From contig CP001769.1 of assembly GCA_000024525.1 (NCBI GenBank), forward strand, positions 558,001 to 622,000: DNA of 64,000 nt. The letters are read 5' to 3'. This DNA is from Spirosoma linguale DSM 74 (GTDB taxonomy: Bacteria; Bacteroidota; Bacteroidia; Cytophagales; Spirosomataceae). Shown in pieces: positions 15,950-25,138 of this stretch (positions are counted from its first letter, which is position 1; each line of letters begins with the position of its first letter). The notes under the pieces were generated by a model. It worked only from the letters and a program-made list of their open reading frames with translations, was not told the DNA's origin and made no database searches. The translations under genes and the position numbers were made by a program.

Positions 15950-18900
15950 TTAGATGATTGAACTCAGCTCCCGATGGTAGAATTTGCTTTCCGGATCGTC
16001 GGGGTCAAGCGATACCGATTGGGTGGTGGCTTTGGCCTGAAACTGGGTAAATACGCAGGGTAGAATCAGCAGAGCTGCCAGCGTAGAGGCTATCAGCCCG
16101 CCAATAACGGCCTGGCCCAGTGGGGCAATCTGGTCGCCCCCTTCGCCAAGTCCCGACGCCATGGGTACCATCCCGGCAATCATCGCAATACTGGTCATCA
16201 GAATGGGGCGAATCCGGCTGTTGGCCGCCAGCACCACCGCCCGTCGCGTATCGCCAATCTCTAACCGCAGGTTTTCGGCGTTGGTCACCATCAGAATGGC
16301 ATTCGCGACCGATACGCCTACCGACATAATCAGTCCCATGTACGATTGCAGGTTGAGCGTAGCGCCACAGGCCAGCAGCATCAGCAATGCCCCCGCTACT
16401 ACGGCCGGAATAGCCGCCAGAATGACCAGCGATAGCTTAAACGATTGGTAGTTAGCCGCCAGCAGCAGGAAGATGATGACAATGGCTACCAGCAGACCGG
16501 TCTGTAAACTGCTCAGCGTATCGGTCAGCAGGTTGGTTTGGCCACCCAGTTCAACGAGTACACCACGGGGCGGTTCGCCCGCTTCTTTGATGGCTTGTTC
16601 AACCGCTTTGCGGGCCGTGCCGAGGTCTTTTTTCTGCAAATTGGCCGTGATCGTCACGAGCCGGTTTGGCCCGGCGCGGTCGTACTCGCCCGGCGCGGTA
16701 CTTTCCGAAAACGTGGCCACATCCGAGAGCAGCGGGTGCATCTCGCCACTCTTCAGCGGGATGTTGCCGATGTCGCTGGCGCTGCTCATCTGGTATTCTG
16801 GAATCTGAACCTGCACCTGATAGGCCAGCCCTTTCGACTCGTCGAGCCAGAGGTTTTTGTCCGTAAAGCGGCTGGACGAGGTAGCCGCTACCATCGACCG
16901 GGCCACCTGCGTGGACGTGACGCCCAACTGCCCCGCCCGTTCGCGGTTCATCGTGACCTTAAGAATGGGGTAAGCCAGCGGCTGGGCAATCTGCACATCG
17001 CGCAGGAAGTCGATTTTCGTCATTCGTTCCCGAATCTTATTGGCAAAACGGCCCGCTTCACTCAGGTCCTTGGCCGCCACTGTCACCTCGATGGGGGTCG
17101 ATGCGCCCTGACTCATGATTTTTTCGGTCAGTTCAATGGGCTCGAAGGAAATGTTGGCCGTTGGCAAGGCTTTCGGAATTCGGGTTCGGAGTTCTTCTTT
17201 CAGGTCGTCCATCTTCACTGGATGTTCTTCTTTCAGCGACACCTGCAATACGGCTTCGTGGGGGCCGCTGTTGAAGACGAAAATGTTGGATGTACCATAA
17301 CTCGATGGAACCGTACCGACGTAAGCTGATGAAATTTCGACCGCGTCTTTTCCCACTGCTTCTTTGATGATGTCAAGCACTTTCAGCGTCGCCATCTCCG
17401 TTCGTTCAACCCGTGTGCCGTCGGGAATACGCAGCCGCATCTGAAACTGGTGACTGTTACCGTGGGGAAGTATGTCCGTGCCGATAACCATGAAACAGAT
17501 GACAATAATGGCGATGCTTCCCGCCAGATAGCCGCCAACAACCAGCCCCCGGCGGTTGAGGACTTTTTCGAGCAGGGACGAATACCGCTGCTTGAATTTC
17601 TCAAAACCTTTGGCGTTTGCTACCGGATGCGCACTTTCGTCCAGTATGGCGTGCCGCTCCTGTGCGTCGAGGGCCAGCGTAGGGGCTTCGTGAACGGGAT
17701 GACTTTTCAGCAGCCAGTTGGCCAGAACGGGCACGAACGTTTGCGAGAGGAGGAACGACGCAATCATGGCGAAACCAACCGATAAGGACAGCGGCAGGAA
17801 CATGGACCGTGGTACGCCACTCATGACAAAGGCCGGGGCAAACACAGCCAGAATAGCCAGTAGAATCAGAAATTCCGGGAAAACGATCTCCTTACACGCA
17901 TCCCAGATGGCTACCGCTTTGGGCTTTCCGGTCTCCAGATGCTGGTGAATATTCTCAATCGTTACCGTGGCCTGATCGACCAGAATCCCGATGGCCAGCG
18001 CCAGCCCCGATAGCGTCATAATGTTGATAGTCTGCCCGCAGAGGTTGAGCATGATCACCGCCGACAGAATCGAGATCGGAATAGTTACGACCACGATGAT
18101 CACACTGCGCCAGTCGCGGAGGAAGAGCAGCACCATCAGACCTGTTAGTACGGCGCCGAGGATGCCCTCTGTCACGAGACTTTTGAGGGCGTTGGTTACG
18201 TAAACGGACTGGTCGAACTCATACGAAATTTCGACATCTTCCGGCACCGCTGCCCGAAGCTCCGGCAGGGCTTTGCGGATGTTGTTGACCACGTCGAGGG
18301 TAGACGCATCCGATTTTTTGACCACCGGAATGTACACCGCCCGTCGACCATTAACCAGCGCGTAGCTCACCGTAACATCGGCACCATCTTCTACGGTGGC
18401 AATATCCCGAACGAATACCGTTGGCCCGGAACCGACCCGGATGGGGATATTCAGAAAATCTTCGGGTCGTTTCACCAGCGAGTTTACCGGCGTCATCAGG
18501 GCTTTGTCGCCAATGCGGATGTTACCGGCGGGGGAGGGCTGGTTGTTGCTAATGATCGACTTGATAACCTCTTCGGGCGTGAGCTGATAGCTGCGAACCA
18601 GTTGTGGATTGACTTTTATAACAACAGTTCGCTGATTACCGCCGAAGGGTGGGGGGCTGGATACACCCGGAATGCGGGAGAACATGGGCCGCACCCGCGC
18701 CGAGGCATAATCCTGAATTTCGTTTAGCGAACGGCTCTGGCTTTCAAAAACCAGCTGCCCTACCGGTACCGAACTGGCATCGAACCGGACCACCTGGGGC
18801 GGTACCGTTCCCTCCGGCATGTAGGCTTTTGCACGAGATACGTTATTGGCAACCTCGGCAGCGGCCTGAGCCATGTCCGTTCCCGGATAAAAAGAGAGCT

Positions 18901-19177
18901 TAATGAGCGATAGACCCTGAATAGTTTTTACGTCGATGTCGCGAATCCCCGACACATATAGGAAGTGGTCCTGATAGCGGGTGGCAATGAACCCGTCCAT
19001 CTGATCGGGGGCCATACCGCCATAGGGCTGCACCACATAAATGGTGGGCAAATCGAGGTTCGGAAAAATGTCGACCGGAATGGTAAACAGCGACATGACC
19101 GAAAAAAACAGAAGCCCTAAAACCGCTACGACCACCGAAATGGGTTTGCGAAGCGCAGAACGAATGATGTTGTACAT
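15950..19177 (-). CDS. RND family efflux transporter permease
   Basis: About 1075 residues from the ATG at 19177; the longer upstream frame reads through a repeat. Standard RND layout: N-terminal membrane segment (SVVVAVLGLLFFSVMSLFTI), a first large porter loop, TM2-6, a central cytoplasmic loop, TM7, a second porter loop and TM8-12. It resembles hydrophobe/amphiphile (HAE, MdtB/AcrB-like) pumps more than metal pumps. The proton-relay region of TM4 reads GILVDQATVTIENI (near 400), with the second Asp replaced by Gln, and the TM10 lysine position reads SVANAILMV (near 957), so the AcrB Asp408 and Lys940 equivalents look absent. Substrate not known. Confidence 0.95.
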   Translation of the reverse strand: MYNIIRSALRKPISVVVAVLGLLFFSVMSLFTIPVDIFPNLDLPTIYVVQPYGGMAPDQMDGFIATRYQDHFLYVSGIRDIDVKTIQGLSLIKLSFYPGTDMAQAAAEVANNVSRAKAYMPEGTVPPQVVRFDASSVPVGQLVFESQSRSLNEIQDYASARVRPMFSRIPGVSSPPPFGGNQRTVVIKVNPQLVRSYQLTPEEVIKSIISNNQPSPAGNIRIGDKALMTPVNSLVKRPEDFLNIPIRVGSGPTVFVRDIATVEDGADVTVSYALVNGRRAVYIPVVKKSDASTLDVVNNIRKALPELRAAVPEDVEISYEFDQSVYVTNALKSLVTEGILGAVLTGLMVLLFLRDWRSVIIVVVTIPISILSAVIMLNLCGQTINIMTLSGLALAIGILVDQATVTIENIHQHLETGKPKAVAIWDACKEIVFPEFLILLAILAVFAPAFVMSGVPRSMFLPLSLSVGFAMIASFLLSQTFVPVLANWLLKSHPVHEAPTLALDAQERHAILDESAHPVANAKGFEKFKQRYSSLLEKVLNRRGLVVGGYLAGSIAIIVICFMVIGTDILPHGNSHQFQMRLRIPDGTRVERTEMATLKVLDIIKEAVGKDAVEISSAYVGTVPSSYGTSNIFVFNSGPHEAVLQVSLKEEHPVKMDDLKEELRTRIPKALPTANISFEPIELTEKIMSQGASTPIEVTVAAKDLSEAGRFANKIRERMTKIDFLRDVQIAQPLAYPILKVTMNRERAGQLGVTSTQVARSMVAATSSSRFTDKNLWLDESKGLAYQVQVQIPEYQMSSASDIGNIPLKSGEMHPLLSDVATFSESTAPGEYDRAGPNRLVTITANLQKKDLGTARKAVEQAIKEAGEPPRGVLVELGGQTNLLTDTLSSLQTGLLVAIVIIFLLLAANYQSFKLSLVILAAIPAVVAGALLMLLACGATLNLQSYMGLIMSVGVSVANAILMVTNAENLRLEIGDTRRAVVLAANSRIRPILMTSIAMIAGMVPMASGLGEGGDQIAPLGQAVIGGLIASTLAALLILPCVFTQFQAKATTQSVSLDPDDPESKFYHRELSSII

Positions 19178-19186
19178 ATTGTTTTT

Positions 19187-19277
19187 TGTAGAGACGCAAT
19201 ACTTTGCGTCTTGTACCCCGGATGGTTTTGATTGATGCACAGAAGAGACGCAAAGGGCTGCAGTGCGGTCTCTACAA
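19187..19277. repeat. Nested palindromic repeat (TTGTAGAGAC type)
   Basis: Outer inverted arms TTGTAGAGAC and GGTCTCTACAA (ending at 19277) enclose an inner dyad GACGCAATACTTTGCGTC (19193-19210) and another AGAGACGCAAAG word near 19250. It sits between the tolC-like gene and the pump gene. Its right arm supplies the last codon and stop of the tolC-like gene. I recall similar GTAGAGACGCAA-type palindromes from many Bacteroidota and cyanobacterial genomes. Confidence 0.7.
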
Positions 19278-20708
19278 TATCTGATTCATAAACAGCGACA
19301 AATCCCCGTCGGCGGCTGCTTTCAGGAGCAGAAACCGCCATACGTTACTGACGGCCACATAGCCATCGACTTCAGCACGGTTAAGCGTAAGTACACTTTG
19401 CAGTAAAGTGGGTAAGTCGGTGAGGCCACTTTCGTAGCGCGATTTCGCCTGATTATAGGCTTGTCGGGCGGCCCGGAGTTGAACCGGGGCTTGCCGGGCC
19501 TGTTCCAGCGCTACCTGGTATTGGGTGTCGGCTTCCTGATACTGCCGGTTAATCTGTAACCGCTGGGTGTTCAGCAACTGCCGCGACCGTTCTACCTGAA
19601 AAAGATCGGCCCGGTAGTCCTGCCGAACACGGAGTATATTGGTCAGATTCCAGCGGGCTACTACGCCCACCAGATAATTGCCGACCTGATAACCCAGTCC
19701 GTTAAGCTGATTGGTCTGGAAAATATCGCCCTGATTGGAAAAACCGGAACCCCGCGCATTCCCGGCTCCAACCAGCGAAATAACCGGCATTCCCGACCGC
19801 TGCGTTGCCAGACTACGAGCCGCCGATAGGTTGATCTGCGATTCAAACAGCCGTAACGTCGGGTTTTTGGGAGAAATGGAATCGGGCAGGAAAGCGGCAT
19901 TGGGGAGAGACGTATAGAAACGCATGCTATCTACCCGCATGTTGTTCTGGAGTTGCCCGGCCAGTTCCGAGAGTCGCAGCCGCTGCACCTGTTCCTGCTG
20001 CTGGCTGCTGAGGAGAAGCAGCCGCGCCCGAACGGCTTCGGCGGTGGCCAGCGAACTATCGACACCTGCCCGCATCCCCGACCGGACGCCCGCATCGACC
20101 ACGCGCTTGAACGTTTCTGCCCGATCCAGATTGCTGCGCTGGATCTGAACCAGTTTCTGATTGATGAGCAGCAGCAGATACGCGTCGATGGTTCGGACCT
20201 GATGCTGAAAAATCTCGTTCTCGTAATCGACTTCAGTGCGCTGAAGGTCAGCTTTAGCAACGCCCACATTGGCTTTGATCCGCCCGAATGTAATGGCCCG
20301 CCATTCGATGGTGGCGCTGGTGTAACTGCCAAAGCTGGCCTGCGAAATGGCCATCGGCCGAACTCCGCCGGATGTGGAAATAGCGGTGCCTTCGTTCGGG
20401 AAGAACGAGTTGTTCAAGCTGTTGCTGGTGGCATAGGTGTATTGGTCCTGGAGAATAAGCGAGGGTAGCAACTCCGTCTGGCTGGCCTGCACCCGTCGCT
20501 GAGCGCTGTTAATCTCCGCCTGTTTTGCTTTCAGAAACGGGTACTGCCGAACGCTTTGCTCGACGACCTGACTCAGATTCAGCGATTGACCCGAAGACGG
20601 GAGTGAAAGCAGGCCACCCCCTAGCATGAGGAGCCAGCCCGCTCGTAGTCGGGTCGATAAGCGACCGGGTGGCCGCTGTTGGGTGAGTTGAAAAGATGCG
20701 TGTTTCAT
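19272..20708 (-). CDS. TolC family outer-membrane efflux protein
   Basis: About 478 residues from the ATG at 20708. The sequence has a signal peptide (LRAGWLLMLGGGLLSLPSSGQS) and two OEP repeats with coiled-coil helices (NSAQRRVQASQTELLPSL; QLRAARQAYNQAKSRYESG, the classic Y-x-x-G-x-x-D/T-L motif YESGLTDLPTLL). It forms the outer-membrane channel of the tripartite pump encoded downstream. First gene of the efflux operon. Its final codon and stop (TTG TAG) lie inside the palindromic repeat at 19187-19277. Confidence 0.95.
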   Translation of the reverse strand: MKHASFQLTQQRPPGRLSTRLRAGWLLMLGGGLLSLPSSGQSLNLSQVVEQSVRQYPFLKAKQAEINSAQRRVQASQTELLPSLILQDQYTYATSNSLNNSFFPNEGTAISTSGGVRPMAISQASFGSYTSATIEWRAITFGRIKANVGVAKADLQRTEVDYENEIFQHQVRTIDAYLLLLINQKLVQIQRSNLDRAETFKRVVDAGVRSGMRAGVDSSLATAEAVRARLLLLSSQQQEQVQRLRLSELAGQLQNNMRVDSMRFYTSLPNAAFLPDSISPKNPTLRLFESQINLSAARSLATQRSGMPVISLVGAGNARGSGFSNQGDIFQTNQLNGLGYQVGNYLVGVVARWNLTNILRVRQDYRADLFQVERSRQLLNTQRLQINRQYQEADTQYQVALEQARQAPVQLRAARQAYNQAKSRYESGLTDLPTLLQSVLTLNRAEVDGYVAVSNVWRFLLLKAAADGDLSLFMNQIL

Positions 20709-20926
20709 GCACAACGACCTGACCGGTTCCAGAGCGAGCCTACGATCAAGTGTGTGCAAAGCACGAAGTCAAATTTGGAAACATTTGGGAAAACGGCTGT
20801 TCGGCAGCAAGATTGAGCGGAATTTTGGGGAATGGGCGCTAAAAGGAGCTATCTACGGGCAGATCAGTTTGCCTTCTGGAAACCGGGGAGGGCTGGTGAG
20901 TAGGACTCCCGGTTACTGAACAACCC

Positions 20927-22030
20927 CTACTTACTTAGCAGCTGCTCCAGCATGGCGTCCAGTTCCTGAACGGACATATCCCGGCCGATCATGATTTTGT
21001 TAGCGTCGAGCAGGACATTGTCGGGCATATAGTTTACGGCAAAGTCTTTTGTAATAAGCGGAGCGTCCATGAAATCTTGTACCTGAATCCAGGGCAGCGG
21101 GTATTTTGTCAAAGCGTCCCGACCGTAGATTCGGTCAAATTCAACCGATACGGTCACTATCTCGAATCCCAGCGGATGATATTTCTGATAAAGCTTCTTT
21201 AAGTCGAAATGGCGTTTCTGGCAACTAACCTGATGCCGCATGGAAAAGTCGATCAGAACGAACCGACTGGTCAGGTCGGATAAATGGACGGGCTTACCCA
21301 TTGCGGTTGTTAGGTTGAAATCAGGTGCTTTTTTACCCAGTTGTTTTTGCGTCAATTCGGCTTTAATACGCTGGTAGGAGGGGTATGATGCAAAAGTGGG
21401 CAGGCTGTTGAACAAATCCAGCATCTGCCTGTAGGAGAACATGCTTGACGCGAACATATACCAGCTGGATGCCAGGGCGGGCTGTTCGAGGATCAGGTTT
21501 GCTACAGCATTCCGGTCAAGTGTTCGTAGAGAGTCTAACTTATATTCGAGGGTAAAGGCGGTAAGCGAATCGCCGGAAGTCAACGCATTAAGCAGAGCAA
21601 ACTGATCGTCCGGTTCAAGGTCGCGGCCATATTGCGAACGGGTAAACTGTTCGGCCCAGCGTTCACTACTCGCCGATCCCGCAATAATGGCCGACCCAAA
21701 TAGACCCGATTCAACCCCGATTGAAATTTTTGGTGAGTCGATAAAAAATTGAATATCCTCTTTAAGACCATCGATCCAAAGGTAAGCCGCGCAGGGTTCG
21801 GTGAGTTTTATGGTAAAGGTGGCGCTGCGGTTCACAATCGTGGTGGTATCGATAAGGGGTGGCCCCTGAAGGGGTTTGGCAACTACCATCGCCTGTTTGC
21901 CCTCCCATTCTTTGGAGAAGAAGCCACTTATACTACTGGTAAACTGCGCCTGAACATAACCCGGCAGGCTCAGGAAAAGGACGGTGAAAAGCCAGACTGA
22001 TGTTTTGTCCTGAGTTTTTCGCTGGTTCAT
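20927..22030 (-). CDS. TlpA-like thioredoxin-fold protein with DUF4369-type N-terminus, monothiol
   Basis: A 367-residue protein with a signal peptide (ending SLPGYVQAQ), an N-terminal beta-sandwich resembling DUF4369 (ATFTIKLTEPCAAYLWIDG), a helical middle and a C-terminal AhpC/TSA-Redoxin domain (LGKKAPDFNLTTAMGKPVHL). In the usual place of the WCxxC redox motif the protein reads RHQVSCQKRHFDL, leaving a single Cys near residue 269. Family relatives are periplasmic disulfide reductases; this one cannot form an intramolecular CxxC disulfide. Stands alone, divergent from the MerR gene. Confidence 0.85.
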   Translation of the reverse strand: MNQRKTQDKTSVWLFTVLFLSLPGYVQAQFTSSISGFFSKEWEGKQAMVVAKPLQGPPLIDTTTIVNRSATFTIKLTEPCAAYLWIDGLKEDIQFFIDSPKISIGVESGLFGSAIIAGSASSERWAEQFTRSQYGRDLEPDDQFALLNALTSGDSLTAFTLEYKLDSLRTLDRNAVANLILEQPALASSWYMFASSMFSYRQMLDLFNSLPTFASYPSYQRIKAELTQKQLGKKAPDFNLTTAMGKPVHLSDLTSRFVLIDFSMRHQVSCQKRHFDLKKLYQKYHPLGFEIVTVSVEFDRIYGRDALTKYPLPWIQVQDFMDAPLITKDFAVNYMPDNVLLDANKIMIGRDMSVQELDAMLEQLLSK

Positions 22031-22175
22031 GTGCTTACCTAGGGTCGTGTGGAATACTTAAGTTATTTCGCTGTATATCTGATTCTTATATTGTATCTGA
22101 AACGCCTGCTTACCCTGTTTTCGTCTGCCTATCGAGAAAGCCTGGGGTAAATGGTGAAAAAACTGAAAGTTTTCC

Positions 22176-22208
22176 TTGACTCTCCCCTTACGTCATAGCC
22201 TACTTTTG
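22176..22208 (+). promoter_or_regulatory. Promoter for MerR-family gene
   Basis: TACTTTTG (22201-22208) matches TAnnTTTG and TTG lies at 22176-22178 (22-nt spacer). The start codon at 22235 follows 26 nt downstream. A long spacer is common at promoters acted on by MerR proteins, so autoregulation is plausible. Confidence 0.55.
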
Positions 22209-22234
22209 TTTCGTCACTCAGCAACGATGTGTTT

Positions 22235-22999
22235 ATGCGGGAATATTCAGTGAAGAAACTGGCGAAATTAGCTGGTGTCAGCGTGCGCACGCTGCACCAT
22301 TATGATCGTCTGGGCTTGTTGAAGCCATCCATCCGTACCGAGGCCAGATACCGGTTGTATGGCGAAAACGAGTTGATCCGACTACAGCAGATTCTCTTTT
22401 ACAGGGAACTGGACTTTTCACTGACCGAAATTCGGGCGGTGCTGGATGCGCCGGACTTTCATGTGCTGAACGCGCTGGAAAGTCATAAAAAGGCGATAAA
22501 ATCCAGGCAGGAACGACTTGAAACGCTGCTCGCAACGATTGACAAAACGATTTTAACGTTAAAAGGAGAACGAGTTATGTTAACCAACGAAGAACTATAC
22601 GAGGGTTTCCCAAAAGGGGACGTGTACAGAGAAGAGGCCATTGAAAAATACGGTAATCAGGTTGTAGAGGAGTCAGAGGAAAAGCTGCGCAGGATGGGGA
22701 AACGCGACTTCACCAAACTAAAGGCCGATCAGCAGGAAATTGCTCAGACACTGGCGGCAATGATACATCTGAGCCCAACCAGTGAGGCTGTGCAACAGCA
22801 GATAGCCCGGCATTACGCCAATATTCGGGGCTTCTGGGGCGAGTCGGTCTGCCAGAGCCGAAACATGGCCGACGCTTATAAAGGGTTGGCGCAACTGTAT
22901 ATCGATGACCCTCGGTATACAACCCGGAATGGTCAGACTAATCCGGAATACGCAGCTTTTTTGAACAAAGCCATGGTGTATTTTGCGGAGAGGCTTTAG
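22235..22999 (+). CDS. MerR family regulator with TipAS-type ligand domain
   Basis: About 254 residues from the ATG at 22235; a GTG two codons earlier is also possible. The N-terminal winged helix reads YSVKKLAKLAGVSVRTLHHY and continues DRLGLLKPS, followed by a coiled-coil dimer helix (SHKKAIKSRQERLETLL). The C-terminal part (from about 110) is a TipAS antibiotic-recognition domain: EELYEGFPKGDVYREEAIEK and FWGESVCQSRNMADAYKGLA. TipA-like regulators bind peptide or other drugs and activate efflux genes. An efflux operon lies 1.5 kb away, but no link is proven. The stop is followed at once by a long hairpin. Confidence 0.93.
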   Translation: MREYSVKKLAKLAGVSVRTLHHYDRLGLLKPSIRTEARYRLYGENELIRLQQILFYRELDFSLTEIRAVLDAPDFHVLNALESHKKAIKSRQERLETLLATIDKTILTLKGERVMLTNEELYEGFPKGDVYREEAIEKYGNQVVEESEEKLRRMGKRDFTKLKADQQEIAQTLAAMIHLSPTSEAVQQQIARHYANIRGFWGESVCQSRNMADAYKGLAQLYIDDPRYTTRNGQTNPEYAAFLNKAMVYFAERL

Positions 23000-23000
23000 A

Positions 23001-23140
23001 GGATTTGATGGATTGGTGGTGTAAGTGAAAGTGGTGGAGTGAGTGAAAGTAGTGAAGTGAGTGTATGTGGTGGAACAACTTACTCCACCACTTTCACTTA
23101 CACCACTAAATCCACTACTTTCACTCGCTCCATCAAATCC
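23001..23140. repeat. Word-type hairpin with alternative pairings
   Basis: Perfect outer stem 23001-23012 with 23129-23140 (12 bp) and perfect inner stem 23016-23040 with 23082-23106 (25 bp). The unpaired right-arm segment 23107-23128 is itself complementary to 23040-23057, so a second fold is possible. Built of GTGGTG, AAGTGAAAG and GAGTGAGTG words. It lies 2 nt after the MerR stop. Confidence 0.85.
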
Positions 23141-23195
23141 CAAATCTTTCCAAAATTGCCCCTTACTTTAGCCGTCGGTTACCATTGGCAACGCT

Positions 23196-23873
23196 ATGAA
23201 AGTACTGGTTGTAGAAGATGAACAGGGGCTGGCCGAAAGCATCACCGAGTATATGGTGAAAGACGGCTACGTGTGCGAAACGGCGTCTACTTTCCGCGAA
23301 GCAGAAGAGAAGATACACCTTTATACCTACGACTGCGTAATTGTCGATCTGACGCTGCCCGATGGTAACGGCTTTCAGATCATCGAAGCCCTCAAACGGT
23401 TGATTGCTACTACGGGCGTAATTATCATCTCCGCCCGCGACGCCCTGGAAGACAAGCTGAGAGGGCTGGAAATCGGCTCGGACGATTACCTGACCAAACC
23501 TTTTCACCTCTCGGAGCTGAACGCCAGGGTAAAATCGCTACTGCGTAGGCGGCAGTTTGGCGGACATACCGAGATTCGCTTTCGCGAGATCGTTGTCGTG
23601 CCGCACAACCGTAATGTGTATGTGAACGGACATCTCACAACCCTCTCGCGGAAGGAGTATGATTTACTGCTCTATTTCCTGTCGAACGTGGATGTGGCAC
23701 TCACCAAAGCGTCTATTGCCGAACACCTGTGGGGCGATAACATCGACTCGGCCGATTCGTTTGATATGGTGTACTCGCACATTAAAAACCTGCGTCGCAA
23801 ATTGCTGGAAAAAGGAGCTGCCGATTATGTGCAATCCATTTATGGTATCGGCTATAAATTCAGTCAGCCTTGA
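23196..23873 (+). CDS. OmpR/PhoB-family response regulator
   Basis: A 225-residue response regulator. Receiver domain: acidic pair Asp8-Glu9, phosphoacceptor Asp51 in VIVDLTLPDG, and switch Lys in YLTKPFHLSEL. The C-terminal winged helix (about 125-225) has TLSRKEYDLLLYFL and the recognition segment SFDMVYSHIKNLRRKLLEKG, ending YIQSIYGIGYKF-like (YVQSIYGIGYKFSQP). Cytoplasmic DNA-binding regulator, translationally coupled to the histidine kinase by a 4-nt overlap. Confidence 0.97.
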   Translation: MKVLVVEDEQGLAESITEYMVKDGYVCETASTFREAEEKIHLYTYDCVIVDLTLPDGNGFQIIEALKRLIATTGVIIISARDALEDKLRGLEIGSDDYLTKPFHLSELNARVKSLLRRRQFGGHTEIRFREIVVVPHNRNVYVNGHLTTLSRKEYDLLLYFLSNVDVALTKASIAEHLWGDNIDSADSFDMVYSHIKNLRRKLLEKGAADYVQSIYGIGYKFSQP

Positions 23874-25138
23874 AACTTCTCACCAAAACCAACCGAATCT
23901 ATCTGGCATTTTCGCTGGTCATCTATCTGCTGACTGCCATTACTTTTTACCAGATTATCCGGCTGGTCATCTACGATGAAGTCGAGAATCGGCTGCGCGT
24001 CGAACGGCGGGATTTTGAAGCGTACGTCCGGGCGCATAATACCTGGTCGAACATCCCGTATTTCGTCGAAAACAAAATCAATGTTACGCCTGTGCCGGGC
24101 AAGGTGGCTCCGGTCCCACCGGAGATTTTTACCGATACGCTTATCCTGAATCGGTATGACGATGAGCTGATTCCATTTCGGCAACTAACGTTCTACCAGC
24201 CTATTCAGGGTGTATTGCATCAGGTTGAGATTCGCAAATCCCTCATTCAGACCTATCGGCTTATCGAGGTAATTACAGTGACGATGCTTCTCTTTCTGGG
24301 GTTGTTGCTGGTAGGAACCTTCTGGTTCCAGAATAAGCTTTCCGGGCGGCTTTGGCATCCATTTTATGATACCTTATCACGCATCAAAGGCTTTGATTTG
24401 GGCAGCGGGGCACCCCTGGTACTGAACAAGCCCGAGATAACCGAGTTTCGGGAACTGAATGATGTCCTGCAGAAGATGGCCGATAAGATGCAGCAGGATT
24501 ACCGGAGCCTTAAAGAGTTTACCGAGAATGCCTCCCACGAAATGCAAACGCCCCTGGCGCTCATCAATGCCAAGGTGGAACAACTCATTCAGAGTGAGCA
24601 ACTAACCGAAACGCAAACCCACTGGATTGAGCGGATCTACCAGGCATCCCGCCGAATATCGCGCTTGAATCAGGGATTGCTGTTACTGGCTAAAATTGAA
24701 AATCGGCAATTCAACGAGAGCCTCCCAATCGACTTATCGGCTTTGTTAACCGAAAAGCTGACCGATATGGAGGAAGTACTGTCGTTCAAACAACTGGCTG
24801 TCGATGTGCAGGTGCAAGAGCCTTTTGCTGTACTTCTGCCTGCTTCATTAGCGGATAGTCTGGTAACAAACCTGGTTAACAATGCCATCAGGCACAACCA
24901 GACAAATGGACGTATTGAGTTGGTTTCGACCGCCGGAGAACTTCGCTTAAGCAACACGGGTGCACCGTTGACAACCTCACCCGAACGTCTGTTTGAGCGA
25001 TTTAAGAAAGAAAGTCCCGGCCCGGATTCCGTAGGACTGGGCCTTTCCATAATCCGTCAAATTGGCGATAGCTATGGCCTGAGCATTTCGTATCAGGAAA
25101 CGGCAGGTATTCACTGCTTTCGCATCACGAACCATTAA
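23870..25138 (+). CDS. Sensor histidine kinase
   Basis: A 422-residue kinase starting with TTG inside the TTGA overlap with the regulator stop; no ATG fits. Two membrane segments (LAFSLVIYLLTAITFYQII near 12-32; VTMLLFLGLLLVGTFWF near 135) flank a periplasmic loop of about 95 residues. The phosphoacceptor His (about 223) is in NASHEMQTPLALI, the N box in LVTNLVNNAIRHN, and the G box in SVGLGLSIIRQIG. It pairs with the OmpR-type regulator; the signal is unknown. Its stop directly abuts that of the convergent DUF2490 gene. Confidence 0.95.
   Translation: MKLLTKTNRIYLAFSLVIYLLTAITFYQIIRLVIYDEVENRLRVERRDFEAYVRAHNTWSNIPYFVENKINVTPVPGKVAPVPPEIFTDTLILNRYDDELIPFRQLTFYQPIQGVLHQVEIRKSLIQTYRLIEVITVTMLLFLGLLLVGTFWFQNKLSGRLWHPFYDTLSRIKGFDLGSGAPLVLNKPEITEFRELNDVLQKMADKMQQDYRSLKEFTENASHEMQTPLALINAKVEQLIQSEQLTETQTHWIERIYQASRRISRLNQGLLLLAKIENRQFNESLPIDLSALLTEKLTDMEEVLSFKQLAVDVQVQEPFAVLLPASLADSLVTNLVNNAIRHNQTNGRIELVSTAGELRLSNTGAPLTTSPERLFERFKKESPGPDSVGLGLSIIRQIGDSYGLSISYQETAGIHCFRITNH

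Noticed and set aside
16538..17329. Plus-strand open frames inside the RND pump
   Set aside because: Antisense shadows of a conserved 1075-residue pump; no start context or motifs.
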